Notes under the pieces: model-generated
The model's input: only the letters and a program-made list of their open reading frames with translations
What the model was told of the DNA's origin: nothing
Databases searched by the model: none
DNA from: a candidate division KSB1 bacterium
Lineage (GTDB): Bacteria; Zhuqueibacterota; Zhuqueibacteria; Zhuqueibacterales; Zhuqueibacteraceae
Reading direction: 5' to 3'
DNA: 64,000 nt
NCBI GenBank assembly: GCA_034506255.1
Contig: JAPDPX010000008.1
Span: forward strand, 248,001 to 312,000
Program-made: the position numbers and the translations under genes
Shown here: in pieces, positions 54,795 through 62,899 of the stretch
Layout: every line of letters begins with the position of its first letter
Numbering within the stretch: position 1 is the first letter of the stretch

Positions 54795-55301
54795 ATGCAG
54801 CTTGCGGAACGTACTGCGACGCCGTTTATGTTGTCCACGGCAACCTTCAACAAGGTCAATGATATTCTGCGCGATTTGATCGTCAGCACGCGCGCCGAGT
54901 TCGCACTGTTCTGCGATCTCAACGGCAATCCCATCACCCATCATGGCAAAAACATCACGGTGGATTTGGGCGGCTTTGCCGCGCTCACCGCCGGCGACTT
55001 TTCCGCCATGCGCGAGATGGCCAGGGTGATCGGTGAAAAAGAGGGCTTCAAATTCATCTTTCAGGAGGGGGAGCGCCGCAACATCTATCTCTGCAATGTC
55101 GGCTTCAACTTCCTGCTTGCCATCATCTTCGAAAAGACGGTGGCGCTCGGCCTGGTGCGCATCTTCGCCAACAAAGCCGTCGAGGCGTTGAAACAGGCGC
55201 TCGCCCAGGCGCAGGAGGCGGAAAAGAAAACCACTGAAGTGCTCGATGCCGAGTTCGGGTTGTTGCTCGGCAAGGAACTGGACAAGTCCTTCAATCTCTA
55301 A
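54795..55301 (+). CDS. Roadblock/LC7 domain protein (MglB-like), with C-terminal helical extension
   Basis: This is a cytoplasmic protein of 168 residues. Residues 15-125 have the roadblock pattern (VNDILRDLIVSTRAEFALFC, NPITHHGKNITVDLGGFAAL, FLLAIIFEKTVALGLVRIFA). The last 40 residues are charged and helical (ALAQAQEAEKKTTEVL). Roadblock proteins act as GTPase-activating or scaffold partners of MglA, whose gene starts 33 bases downstream. The two should be co-transcribed. Confidence 0.85.
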   Translation: MQLAERTATPFMLSTATFNKVNDILRDLIVSTRAEFALFCDLNGNPITHHGKNITVDLGGFAALTAGDFSAMREMARVIGEKEGFKFIFQEGERRNIYLCNVGFNFLLAIIFEKTVALGLVRIFANKAVEALKQALAQAQEAEKKTTEVLDAEFGLLLGKELDKSFNL

Positions 55302-55333
55302 CGCACCGCAGCGCGCCAAGACACAGGAAGGTT

Positions 55334-55918
55334 ATGTTCGTCAATTGGGCATTTCAAGAAATCAATCTCAAGATTGTTTATTACGGCCCCGGCCTGAGCG
55401 GCAAGACCACCAATCTCGAGTACATCTACCACAAGATCGATCCCTCCCTGCGCGGCGAGCTGATCACTCTGAAGACGCGGGAAGAGCGCACGCTGTATTT
55501 CGACTTCCTGCAGCTCGAAGTGGGCCGTATCAAGGGCATGAAGCCCAAATTCAACCTCTACACCATTCCCGGCCAGGTGTACTACGCCTACAGCCGCAAA
55601 ATCATTCTGCGCGGTGTCGATGGCATTGTGTTCGTTGCCGATTCCCAACCCGACCGCATGACGGAAAATCTCGATGCGTTGATGGACCTCGAACAGAACC
55701 TCATCGAAGACGGCATGACCCTCGAGGATTTTCCCTGGGTGTTGCAATACAACAAACGCGATTTGCCCCGCGCCCTGCCGCTCGCCGAGATGAATGCCAA
55801 ATTGAACTTTCACCGCGTGCCGGCGATCGAAGCCGTGGCCTCACGCGGCCAGGGCGTGCTGGAAACGCTCAAGCTGGCGATTCAGGGGGTCGTCAGTCAC
55901 ACCCAGAAAGTGATCTGA
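55334..55918 (+). CDS. MglA-family small GTPase
   Basis: This 194-residue Ras-like GTPase of the bacterial MglA branch has P-loop YYGPGLSGKTTN, the MglA-type switch II TIPGQVYYAY (PGQ instead of DTAGQ) and the NKRD base-recognition motif. It has no membrane signal. MglA sets cell polarity and motility in Myxococcus and similar systems. Here it lies between two roadblock genes, which suggests a regulated switch with two partners. The output, whether gliding, pili or secretion polarity, is not encoded nearby. Confidence 0.93.
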   Translation: MFVNWAFQEINLKIVYYGPGLSGKTTNLEYIYHKIDPSLRGELITLKTREERTLYFDFLQLEVGRIKGMKPKFNLYTIPGQVYYAYSRKIILRGVDGIVFVADSQPDRMTENLDALMDLEQNLIEDGMTLEDFPWVLQYNKRDLPRALPLAEMNAKLNFHRVPAIEAVASRGQGVLETLKLAIQGVVSHTQKVI

Positions 55919-56037
55919 TGCCACGGCTGCCGGCGGCGGTTGTGGCCAGCCGGCATGTTGCATGCGAGTCGTGCCGCGCCCGACTCAGGAAGAGCACTGT
56001 CAAACCGTTGCCACCGGCAACTGAAAGGAAAGAGGCC

Positions 56038-56478
56038 ATGTATCCCGATACCGACACCCTCACCATGACCGAGGCCCCGGAATTTACCAATGCGCCGGCG
56101 AAAGCGCCGCAGTTTTCCATTGAACAGAAGATGGCCAGCATTGTGACGCTGGGTAATTACGAAGCCGCGCTGCTGTTCAGTGAAGAAGGCCTGCCGATTG
56201 CACAGGCGATCAGCCACGCAGGGCCGGAGACCAACGCCGATCGCATTGCCGAAATGGCGATCACTTTGCAGGAGGTGAGCCGCATGGCTGCCACGGTTGG
56301 CGGGATTTCCCGGCTGCGCGAAGTCGCGATCGAGGGGGACAACCATCGCCGCATCGTGTTTCGGTTTTTCCGGGCGTTTGAGCAGGCTGTCGTGCTGGCG
56401 GTGGTGGTGCCACCGGGGAAGCCCTATAAACAGAAGACCAACGAGCTGGAGAAGTTGATATTGGGGGAATCCTTCTGA
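56038..56478 (+). CDS. Second roadblock/LC7 domain protein
   Basis: This 146-residue protein has a variable N-terminus of about 30 residues and then a roadblock domain: IVTLGNYEAALLFSEEGLPI, ADRIAEMAITLQEVSRMA, FFRAFEQAVVLAVVVPPG. The ATG at 56038 follows AAAGGAAAG. It begins 119 bases after the mglA-like stop and is probably in the same operon. It differs clearly from the first roadblock protein, so this is not a recent tandem copy. Confidence 0.85.
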   Translation: MYPDTDTLTMTEAPEFTNAPAKAPQFSIEQKMASIVTLGNYEAALLFSEEGLPIAQAISHAGPETNADRIAEMAITLQEVSRMAATVGGISRLREVAIEGDNHRRIVFRFFRAFEQAVVLAVVVPPGKPYKQKTNELEKLILGESF

Positions 56479-56524
56479 TCGCCGGGTCACCCTCCCGGCA
56501 CAATCAGGGAAGCAGATTGAACAC

Positions 56525-56556
56525 AAAGCCCCGGCATTGCCGCCGGGGCTTTGCAT
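56525..56556. terminator. Bidirectional terminator between the roadblock and calpain-like genes
   Basis: AAAGCCCCGGC pairs perfectly with GCCGGGGCTTT over an ATTGCC loop, followed by GCATTTTA. It separates convergent genes. Confidence 0.8.
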
Positions 56557-56575
56557 TTTATGAGATCAGCCCCGG

Positions 56576-57949
56576 CTACTTCACCACACCCAGACCGGCA
56601 AAATAGGTTTTGAAGGCCGAGGCCTCGAGGGCAAACGTACCGTCGATGGCCGTGAGATTGATCGGCCGCCACCAACTGATATCATACAACCACACCGTGT
56701 CATTCAACGTTTGCACCGTGGCTTCGGTATAGCCCCAGGGATTGCGCAGAATGATATATTTGCGATCGTTGCGATATGCCCATCCCAGGATGGTGTAACA
56801 GTGTGACGCCACAATGTTGGCATCGCTATAGATGATTTTTTTCTCGCTGGCCTCGCCACTGGAGTACGTCCAGGCCGTCATCGGATTGAAGGTGCGATAG
56901 CTCAGCGAATTGGCGCGCACCAGGTTCCACAGATCGTCGGCGGAGAAGCTCGGGGTGTCATAGTAGAAGCGCCGGCCGCCGGTGAGCTGGGCGGTCGCCC
57001 ACACGCAGTCTCCCCACGCCGTGGCCGTAATATCGGGATGGTCGCCGGTGATGCCGGTTTTGAGCTTGGCATAGGCCTTTTCATAGACGGCCGGCCAAAT
57101 TTCCCCGCTCTCGCTCGAGCGGCAATAGATGAAATTGCCATTGCTCAGCGGGACGGCGTCCGTGACCTCGATCTCCCGGTCGAGCTGACCGCCGCTGTCC
57201 GGCTTGTAGAAGCGGATCATGTTGAGGAAGCGCTCCTGTGTCGTGCCCACGGCGCGGGTGAGATGCGTGATGCGATAAGGCATGGCCCACGCCACCGCCG
57301 ACAGGGCGGCGATGTAGTAACAATTGGCCACTGCCCCCTGAACCGGGTCGAAAAACTCCGCGGCTTCGTTGAAAAACCGGCCGGCGTCGCCCCAGGTGCC
57401 GTTGGGCGGCGTCCAATCCTTGCTCTGTCCCACGCTTTGAGGGTCAAAGGCGATCGTCGCCACGATGTCTTTGGTGAGCACACGCGCCAGGCGCTGCCAC
57501 CGTTCCTTGTCAGGCAACCGCAGCCGCAGCATGATCTGGTGCTGCCCCACCAGCTCGGCGCGTTGCACCGCTATCCTGCCAATCTCATTGGTGTCAAAGT
57601 GCGGCCCCAGATCCGCGAGCGTCTTGATGGCCGACAAATCCGGCTCCAGGGGATGTTCGAGATCGTTGAGATCGACTCGTACCTCGATATCCAGCAGGGG
57701 AGAACGCACCGGCTGGAGTTGCAGATTGGCATCCAAACGCAAGCCGGTATAGAGCGGCCCCTCGAATTTGGGATCGAACAACTCCTCGTAGGGGGTTTGC
57801 AGGATATCCTCCAACAACCGTTGCGTGTCGGGGATCTCCCGCCACGGGATTTTGCGGCCAACCACCAACTCGGCCAGCGCGTAGGGATTGATGACCGCTG
57901 CATTTTGCGCCATCCCCGCACCGGTTGCCTTTGCTTCTTTGCGAGTCAT
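56576..57949 (-). CDS. Calpain-like papain-fold cysteine protease
   Basis: This 457-residue protein has no signal peptide. The second half is a C2 protease core: the nucleophile region QGAVANCYYIAALSAV (standing for the calpain Q...GDCW), the His in ASHCYTILGW and the Asn in LRNPWGYTEA. All three catalytic residues are present in order. The first 200 residues have no named domain. AGGAAG precedes the ATG. Calpain-type proteases are uncommon in bacteria, and most that are known are secreted; this one looks intracellular or uses a non-classical route. It converges on the roadblock-MglA module. Confidence 0.82.
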   Translation of the reverse strand: MTRKEAKATGAGMAQNAAVINPYALAELVVGRKIPWREIPDTQRLLEDILQTPYEELFDPKFEGPLYTGLRLDANLQLQPVRSPLLDIEVRVDLNDLEHPLEPDLSAIKTLADLGPHFDTNEIGRIAVQRAELVGQHQIMLRLRLPDKERWQRLARVLTKDIVATIAFDPQSVGQSKDWTPPNGTWGDAGRFFNEAAEFFDPVQGAVANCYYIAALSAVAWAMPYRITHLTRAVGTTQERFLNMIRFYKPDSGGQLDREIEVTDAVPLSNGNFIYCRSSESGEIWPAVYEKAYAKLKTGITGDHPDITATAWGDCVWATAQLTGGRRFYYDTPSFSADDLWNLVRANSLSYRTFNPMTAWTYSSGEASEKKIIYSDANIVASHCYTILGWAYRNDRKYIILRNPWGYTEATVQTLNDTVWLYDISWWRPINLTAIDGTFALEASAFKTYFAGLGVVK

Positions 57950-58596
57950 GCGGAATCTTCCTGGGATTTGATGAGAACCTTCCGGGATTGATCAAGAAAT
58001 GTAATGCCTCAGCCCCCGTGTGGGGGGCGCAGCGCAGACATTTTGTCTGCAGGCAGGGATGCTTGCACCACTTCCTAGACGTCAGTGAAGGGTTGCCGGT
58101 AAATTTGTCCTGCAATCTGAGAGATGCAATCCATCCGGGTTTTGTCTTGGAATTTTTTGTGCAGGAATAGAAAGCAGGGTTTTGGCAGCTTTGCCTGCAT
58201 CTGTTTGTTGCGGGATGGCTTGTTTTATTCCACCGGCATGCGTTTCGGCATGATACGTTGTCCTATTTGACACAGGCCAGTGCGTGGAATCGTACATGTC
58301 AAGTGCAGCAAACAGCAATGCTATGATTTTGATTAATCGAGGCAAAATGCTGCGACGGAGGCGCCTCCGGGGCTGGCATGTCGGTTGCTCAGGCGAAAGA
58401 CAACAACTGACTGCACTCATGCCATGTGCGCGCGCCAACCGCCGTCCTGCTCGCAGGAGAGAAAGAGAGCAGCGGCGGCCGGAGCGAGTGCCGGCGAAAG
58501 AGCTTCACCCCTTCGCTTTCTGTGCCGGACGTGAGTGCCTGTTTATTCATTCGTCAGCCAGAATCCGGACGTTGCCATTGTCTCAAGGAGGTTACC
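57950..58596. other. Gene-free stretch with a family C repeat
   Basis: The 647 bases between divergent genes hold a family C copy at 58001-58078. TTGACA at 58268 resembles a -35 box but lacks a good -10. The rest has no supported gene. Confidence 0.4.
58001..58078 (+). repeat. Family C dispersed repeat, plus-strand copy
   Basis: Order is GTAATGCCTCAG, GGGGCGCAGCGCAGAC, ATTTTGTCTGCAGGCAGGGA, TGCTTGCACCACTTCC. GCAGACATTTTGTCTGC folds into a hairpin as in the copy at 27416-27488. Confidence 0.75.
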
Positions 58597-59223
58597 ATGA
58601 GCAACATCAAGCCGTTTCTGCTCGCGCTCATTGGCGCTGCACTGCTCTTTGGACAACTGCACACTCCTGCACACGGACAGCAGAAGGAGCCAGTGCTTTC
58701 CGCCGCGGTGCAGAGTGAAGCGCCGCAGGGCGCAGTCGCGGCCGCCAATCAGGCAACCGCTGCAACCCCCGCCGCCGCGCAAACGGAAGGCGCGCCACTG
58801 GGGAAATTGCGGGCGGACAAAGTGACGTCGTTTTTCGTGCGGGACAATGACAGCAACCGCATTCAGCTTTCGATGCTGGTGGCTTACCGGGCGGAGCTGA
58901 CGAAAGCGGTGCGGGAAATCATCGGGCAAAAAGTGACGCCGCTGGTGTTTTCCGTCTCGACGCTGCCCAACCGCATCGTGAGCTTTGATCCGGCGCAATT
59001 GCGTTTCGAGCAAAACGGCCGGCAATGGGCGCCCACCTCCGGCCCGAAAAGCGCGGAGATCCTGCCGCTGGAAGAGAACGGTGTGTTCGGCGGCAAAGTG
59101 ACGGACGGTGAAGTGCACCAGGGTGTGGTGCTGCTGCCGTCCTGGTTTGATCCGCAACGTCCCATCACCCTGCGCTACGGCGACTTCCATTATCTCGCGA
59201 GATTCGCACAATTGGAACAATAG
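58597..59223 (+). CDS. Secreted protein of unknown function
   Basis: This protein has 208 residues with signal peptide (FLLALIGAALLFGQLHTPAHGQ), a 45-residue Ala/Gln-rich linker and a compact domain (IQLSMLVAYRAELTKAVREI, RIVSFDPAQLRFEQNGRQWA, GVVLLPSWFDPQRPITLRYG). The domain resembles the beta-sandwich of small exported proteins that end with a similar WFDPxRPI segment, but no family name is certain. A strong AAGGAGG site precedes the ATG, and a terminator follows the gene. Confidence 0.75.
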   Translation: MSNIKPFLLALIGAALLFGQLHTPAHGQQKEPVLSAAVQSEAPQGAVAAANQATAATPAAAQTEGAPLGKLRADKVTSFFVRDNDSNRIQLSMLVAYRAELTKAVREIIGQKVTPLVFSVSTLPNRIVSFDPAQLRFEQNGRQWAPTSGPKSAEILPLEENGVFGGKVTDGEVHQGVVLLPSWFDPQRPITLRYGDFHYLARFAQLEQ

Positions 59224-59338
59224 CAGACTCCTCCTCATCTCTTTATCCTTCTTCGGGCAACACCGCCGGCTCGGCATGAGCAGGCAGTGGACGGCGCGCA
59301 GTTCATCAGCCGTCTGCGCGAAGAAAACTATGCAGGCG

Positions 59339-59381
59339 ATCCCCTCCTCCGGTCTTGTTTCGTGGAGGAGGGGATTTTCAT
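59339..59381 (+). terminator. Intrinsic terminator
   Basis: A 12-base stem, ATCCCCTCCTCC with GGAGGAGGGGAT, is followed by TTTCATTTT. It ends the transcript of the secreted hypothetical gene. Confidence 0.85.
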
Positions 59382-59477
59382 TTTCCGGCCGGACAGCGGA
59401 GCGTTGTCGTGCCGGGGCACACCCCGGCACGAATGCCCGCGACCGCCGTGCACCGCGCGGGCGGCCGAACTCTAATC

Positions 59478-59506
59478 TTGCATTTCGGCGGGTGAATGCC
59501 TATATT
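59478..59506 (+). promoter_or_regulatory. Sigma-70-type promoter for tRNA-Leu
   Basis: TTGCAT (59478-59483) and TATATT (59501-59506) have a 17-base spacer. The mature tRNA starts 20 bases after the -10 box, a normal distance. Confidence 0.75.
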
Positions 59507-59525
59507 TTCGCCGCTTTGAGAAAGC

Positions 59526-59607
<82 letters not shown>

Positions 59608-59615
59608 CTTGCAGA

Positions 59616-59647
59616 CCCCACGATCAAGGTGATCGCGGGGCATTTTT
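59616..59647 (+). terminator. Terminator of tRNA-Leu
   Basis: CCCCACGATCA pairs with TGATCGCGGGG with one mismatch, followed by CATTTTT. It separates the tRNA from tig. Confidence 0.75.
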
Positions 59648-59679
59648 AACTATAGCCACAGTGATGTGAGGAGCCGGCC

Positions 59680-60981
59680 TTGGATGTTCAAATCTCAAAC
59701 GGCGACAAGTGGAAGCGCCATCTGGAAATCAGTCTCACCTCCACCGAATTCAAACCGCATGTTGAAAAAACGCTGCGTGCCTTTCAAAAACAGGTCCGGC
59801 TCGACGGTTTTCGCCCCGGCAAAGTGCCGATGCCTCTCGTCGAAAAGTTGTTTCGTGATGAAGCCAAGCGCAAAACCATAGAAGAGCTGGTGCCGCATTT
59901 GCTCGCCGATGTGCGCACGCAACATCACTTGCGCACCGTCGGGCCGGCGCAGCTCGACGAGGTGAAATATGATGAGAACAGCGGTTTGAAGCTGCGCGCC
60001 ACCGTTGAAGTGGAACCGGTGGCCGAGTTGAAGACATACAGTGGCTTCCGGCTCGATCAGGTGATTTACGAAGTCACGGATGAGGATGTGGAGGAGGTGC
60101 TCGCCCGGCTGCGGGAGCAGCACAGTTGGCTGGAAAGCGTGGAGAGCGGGGCCCAGCCCGGCCATTTGGTGACGGCCGACATTCAGGTAACCGACGTCGG
60201 TGGCGTGCCGTTGATCGGGCGGCATTACAAGGACCAGCGCCTGCGCATCGCCGCGCCCGGTGAGGACGAGGACGATTTCACGCCGCAATTGATCGGCGTC
60301 AAGCCGGAGGAAACGCGCCTGGTGCGGACCACGGTGACGGGTGCCGACGGCACGCCGCAGGAAAAGTACTACCAGGTCACCGTCAGGGAAGTGGCGGAAG
60401 TGAAACTGCCGGAGCTGGATGATGAGCTGGCGCGCACGGTGGGCAATTATGAGACGCTCGCCGATTTGCGGCAGGCCATCGCGGAGGACCTGCGCGCCCA
60501 GGCGGAGCGGCGCAGCCGGGAGGAATTGCACGACGCGCTCATCGAAGAGATGCTCAAGCACAACCCGTTGGAATTGCCGGAAGGCATGCTGGCTGCCTAT
60601 ACCAATGCCTATTTCGAAAGTCTCCAGGAGACCCTCAAGAACGTGCAAGGCCTCCGGGAGGAGGATTTGCGGGAGGAGGCGCACAAGCGCACGACGCGTT
60701 ATCTCAAATGGCGCTATCTGCGCGAGCAAGTGGCGGAGATCGAGCATCTGCTCGTCACCGAAGACGACATGCGCGCACACCTCGCCGCCGTGGCCGCGGC
60801 ACGCAATGAAGACCCGCAGCGCCTGATCAACAAAACGCTCAATGATGAGAAGCAGCGCGAGGATTTGCGCGACCAACTCGAAAATTACAAAGTGCTCACC
60901 TTCCTGGCGGGCAGGATGAAGATAGAGCAACGGCGCGTGCCCTACAAAGATCGCAACAAGTCCAGGATCATTACCGCTTAA
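59680..60981 (+). CDS. tig: Trigger factor, ribosome-bound chaperone and peptidyl-prolyl isomerase
   Basis: This 433-residue protein binds the ribosome exit and folds new chains. The N-terminal ribosome-binding domain has the signature region GFRPGKVPMPLVEK (GFRxGKxP). A short PPIase-like domain (about 150-240) and a helical C-terminal domain follow. The PPIase part (HLVTADIQVTDVGG) departs from the FKBP consensus, so isomerase activity may be weak. TTG at 59680 is taken as the start because GAGGAG lies before it and the sequence begins DVQIS as expected; the nearby ATG is out of frame. Confidence 0.93.
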   Translation: MDVQISNGDKWKRHLEISLTSTEFKPHVEKTLRAFQKQVRLDGFRPGKVPMPLVEKLFRDEAKRKTIEELVPHLLADVRTQHHLRTVGPAQLDEVKYDENSGLKLRATVEVEPVAELKTYSGFRLDQVIYEVTDEDVEEVLARLREQHSWLESVESGAQPGHLVTADIQVTDVGGVPLIGRHYKDQRLRIAAPGEDEDDFTPQLIGVKPEETRLVRTTVTGADGTPQEKYYQVTVREVAEVKLPELDDELARTVGNYETLADLRQAIAEDLRAQAERRSREELHDALIEEMLKHNPLELPEGMLAAYTNAYFESLQETLKNVQGLREEDLREEAHKRTTRYLKWRYLREQVAEIEHLLVTEDDMRAHLAAVAAARNEDPQRLINKTLNDEKQREDLRDQLENYKVLTFLAGRMKIEQRRVPYKDRNKSRIITA

Positions 60982-61013
60982 CCCGAGAGATCATTCGACG
61001 AAAGGACGGAGTT

Positions 61014-61613
61014 ATGGGTCTGGTTCCAATGGTGGTCGAACAAACGGGGCGTGGCGAACGCGCTTATGATATTTTCTCCCGTTTGCTGAAGGAGCGCATC
61101 GTTTTTCTCGGCACCGCCATCGATGATACCATCGCGAGTCTGACGATCGCGCAATTGCTCTTTTTGGAGGCCGAGGATCCGGAGAAGGATATTTTCATTT
61201 ACATCAACAGCCCGGGCGGCAGTGTGTCCGCCGGGCTGGCGATTTACGACACCATGCAATACATCAAACCGGCGGTCAACACCATCTGCATGGGAATGGC
61301 GGCCAGCATGGGTGCCGTGCTGCTGGCGGCCGGCACCAAGGGCAAACGCTTCGCCCTGCCGCATGCCCGCATCATGATTCACCAGCCCTGGGGCGGCTTC
61401 CAGGGCCAGGCGGCGGATATTGCCATTCAGGCCACCGAAATCCTCAAGACGCGGGAGCGCATCAACAAAATTCTCGCCGAGCACACCGGCCAGGAGCTCA
61501 CCCGCATCGAGAAAGATTCCGACCGTGATTTCTTCATGTCTGCCGAGGAGGCCGCACAATATGGCATCATCGATGAGATCATGACCCGCAAGGGCATCAG
61601 CAAGAGAAAGTAG
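61014..61613 (+). CDS. clpP: ATP-dependent Clp protease proteolytic subunit
   Basis: This 199-residue serine peptidase assembles into a tetradecamer. Catalytic Ser98 is in GMAASMGAVL and His123 is in ARIMIHQPWGG; the Asp is in the KDSDRDFFMSAEEA segment. GGACGGAG precedes the ATG. It lies between tig and clpX in the classic order and works with ClpX. Confidence 0.97.
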   Translation: MGLVPMVVEQTGRGERAYDIFSRLLKERIVFLGTAIDDTIASLTIAQLLFLEAEDPEKDIFIYINSPGGSVSAGLAIYDTMQYIKPAVNTICMGMAASMGAVLLAAGTKGKRFALPHARIMIHQPWGGFQGQAADIAIQATEILKTRERINKILAEHTGQELTRIEKDSDRDFFMSAEEAAQYGIIDEIMTRKGISKRK

Positions 61614-61619
61614 GCAACC

Positions 61620-62867
61620 ATGGCGGACTTTGGCAAACGCGACCGGCTGTTCATTTGCTCCTTTTGCGGCAAAAATTCGAATCAGGTGGATTGCATCGTC
61701 ACCGGCCCCGACGTGTACATCTGCAACGAATGCGTGCGCAACGCCAGTGAGATCATCCGCGATGACATGCAGCGCCGTGCCGTGCCGTTCTACGGCCGCA
61801 TTCCCACGCCCGAGGAGATCAAGCGCGAGCTGGATGATTACGTGATCGGACAGGATCGCGCCAAGATGTCGCTGGCGGTGGCGGTTTACAACCACTACAA
61901 GCGCATCGAAACCCCGGCCAACCTGGAGGACGTGGAGCTGGAAAAGAGCAATATTCTGCTGGTCGGGCCGACCGGCACCGGCAAGACCCTGCTGGCACAG
62001 ACGCTCGCGCGCTTCCTGCAGGTGCCCTTCACCATCGCGGATGCCACCACCCTCACCGAAGCCGGTTACGTCGGCGAGGATGTGGAGAACATTCTGGTGC
62101 GGCTGCTGCAGGCCGCCGATTACGATCTCGAGCGCGCCGAAAAAGGCATCGTCTACATCGACGAAATCGACAAAATCTCGCGCAAAGACGGCAACCCGAG
62201 CATCACCCGTGACGTGTCGGGCGAGGGGGTGCAGCAGGCGCTGCTGAAGCTGCTGGAGGGCACCGTGGCGGCGGTGCCACCCAAGGGCGGGCGCAAGCAT
62301 CCCGAACAAAATCTCATCAACATCAACACCCGCAACATCCTTTTCATTTGCGGCGGGGCGTTCGAGAATCTCGACAAAATCATCGCGCGCCGCATCGGCA
62401 AAAAGGAGATCGGCTTCGGCTCCGATCCCAAAAGCCAGTCGGAAAAATCCATCGGCGAGCTGTTTATGAAAGTCGAGCCGGAGGATTTGCTGAAGTTCGG
62501 CCTGATTCCCGAGTTGATCGGCCGGCTGCCGGTGATCGCCGCACTCAGCGAGCTCAATGAAGCCGCATTGATGGAGATTCTGGTCAGGCCCAGGAACGCG
62601 CTCACCAAGCAATACCGCCGTCTGCTGCACATGGACGGGGTGGAACTCAATTTCGAGGACGAGGCCTTGCGCGCCATCGTGCAGCGGGCGATCAAACGCG
62701 GCACCGGTGCGCGCGGCCTGCGGTCCGTCATGGAAGAAATCATGCTGGAGGTGATGTACAAAATCCCCAGCATGCCGGAAGTGAAAACCTGCACGATTAC
62801 CAGGGAGTGTATTGTTGAGGGCAAGCCTCCGCTTTACACTTATGAGAAGATGAAAAAGAGCGCGTGA
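61620..62867 (+). CDS. clpX: ATP-dependent Clp protease ATPase subunit ClpX
   Basis: This 415-residue AAA+ unfoldase begins with a C4 zinc-binding domain (ICSFCGKN...YICNECV), then Walker A GPTGTGKT, Walker B IVYIDEIDK and the sensor-2 region GTGARGLRSVMEE. It feeds unfolded substrates to ClpP. Its start is 7 bases after the clpP stop. The stop codon may overlap a GTG start of the next lon. Confidence 0.97.
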   Translation: MADFGKRDRLFICSFCGKNSNQVDCIVTGPDVYICNECVRNASEIIRDDMQRRAVPFYGRIPTPEEIKRELDDYVIGQDRAKMSLAVAVYNHYKRIETPANLEDVELEKSNILLVGPTGTGKTLLAQTLARFLQVPFTIADATTLTEAGYVGEDVENILVRLLQAADYDLERAEKGIVYIDEIDKISRKDGNPSITRDVSGEGVQQALLKLLEGTVAAVPPKGGRKHPEQNLININTRNILFICGGAFENLDKIIARRIGKKEIGFGSDPKSQSEKSIGELFMKVEPEDLLKFGLIPELIGRLPVIAALSELNEAALMEILVRPRNALTKQYRRLLHMDGVELNFEDEALRAIVQRAIKRGTGARGLRSVMEEIMLEVMYKIPSMPEVKTCTITRECIVEGKPPLYTYEKMKKSA

Positions 62868-62899
62868 CGCGCCCCCAAACGGGGGAATCCCAATTGCCC

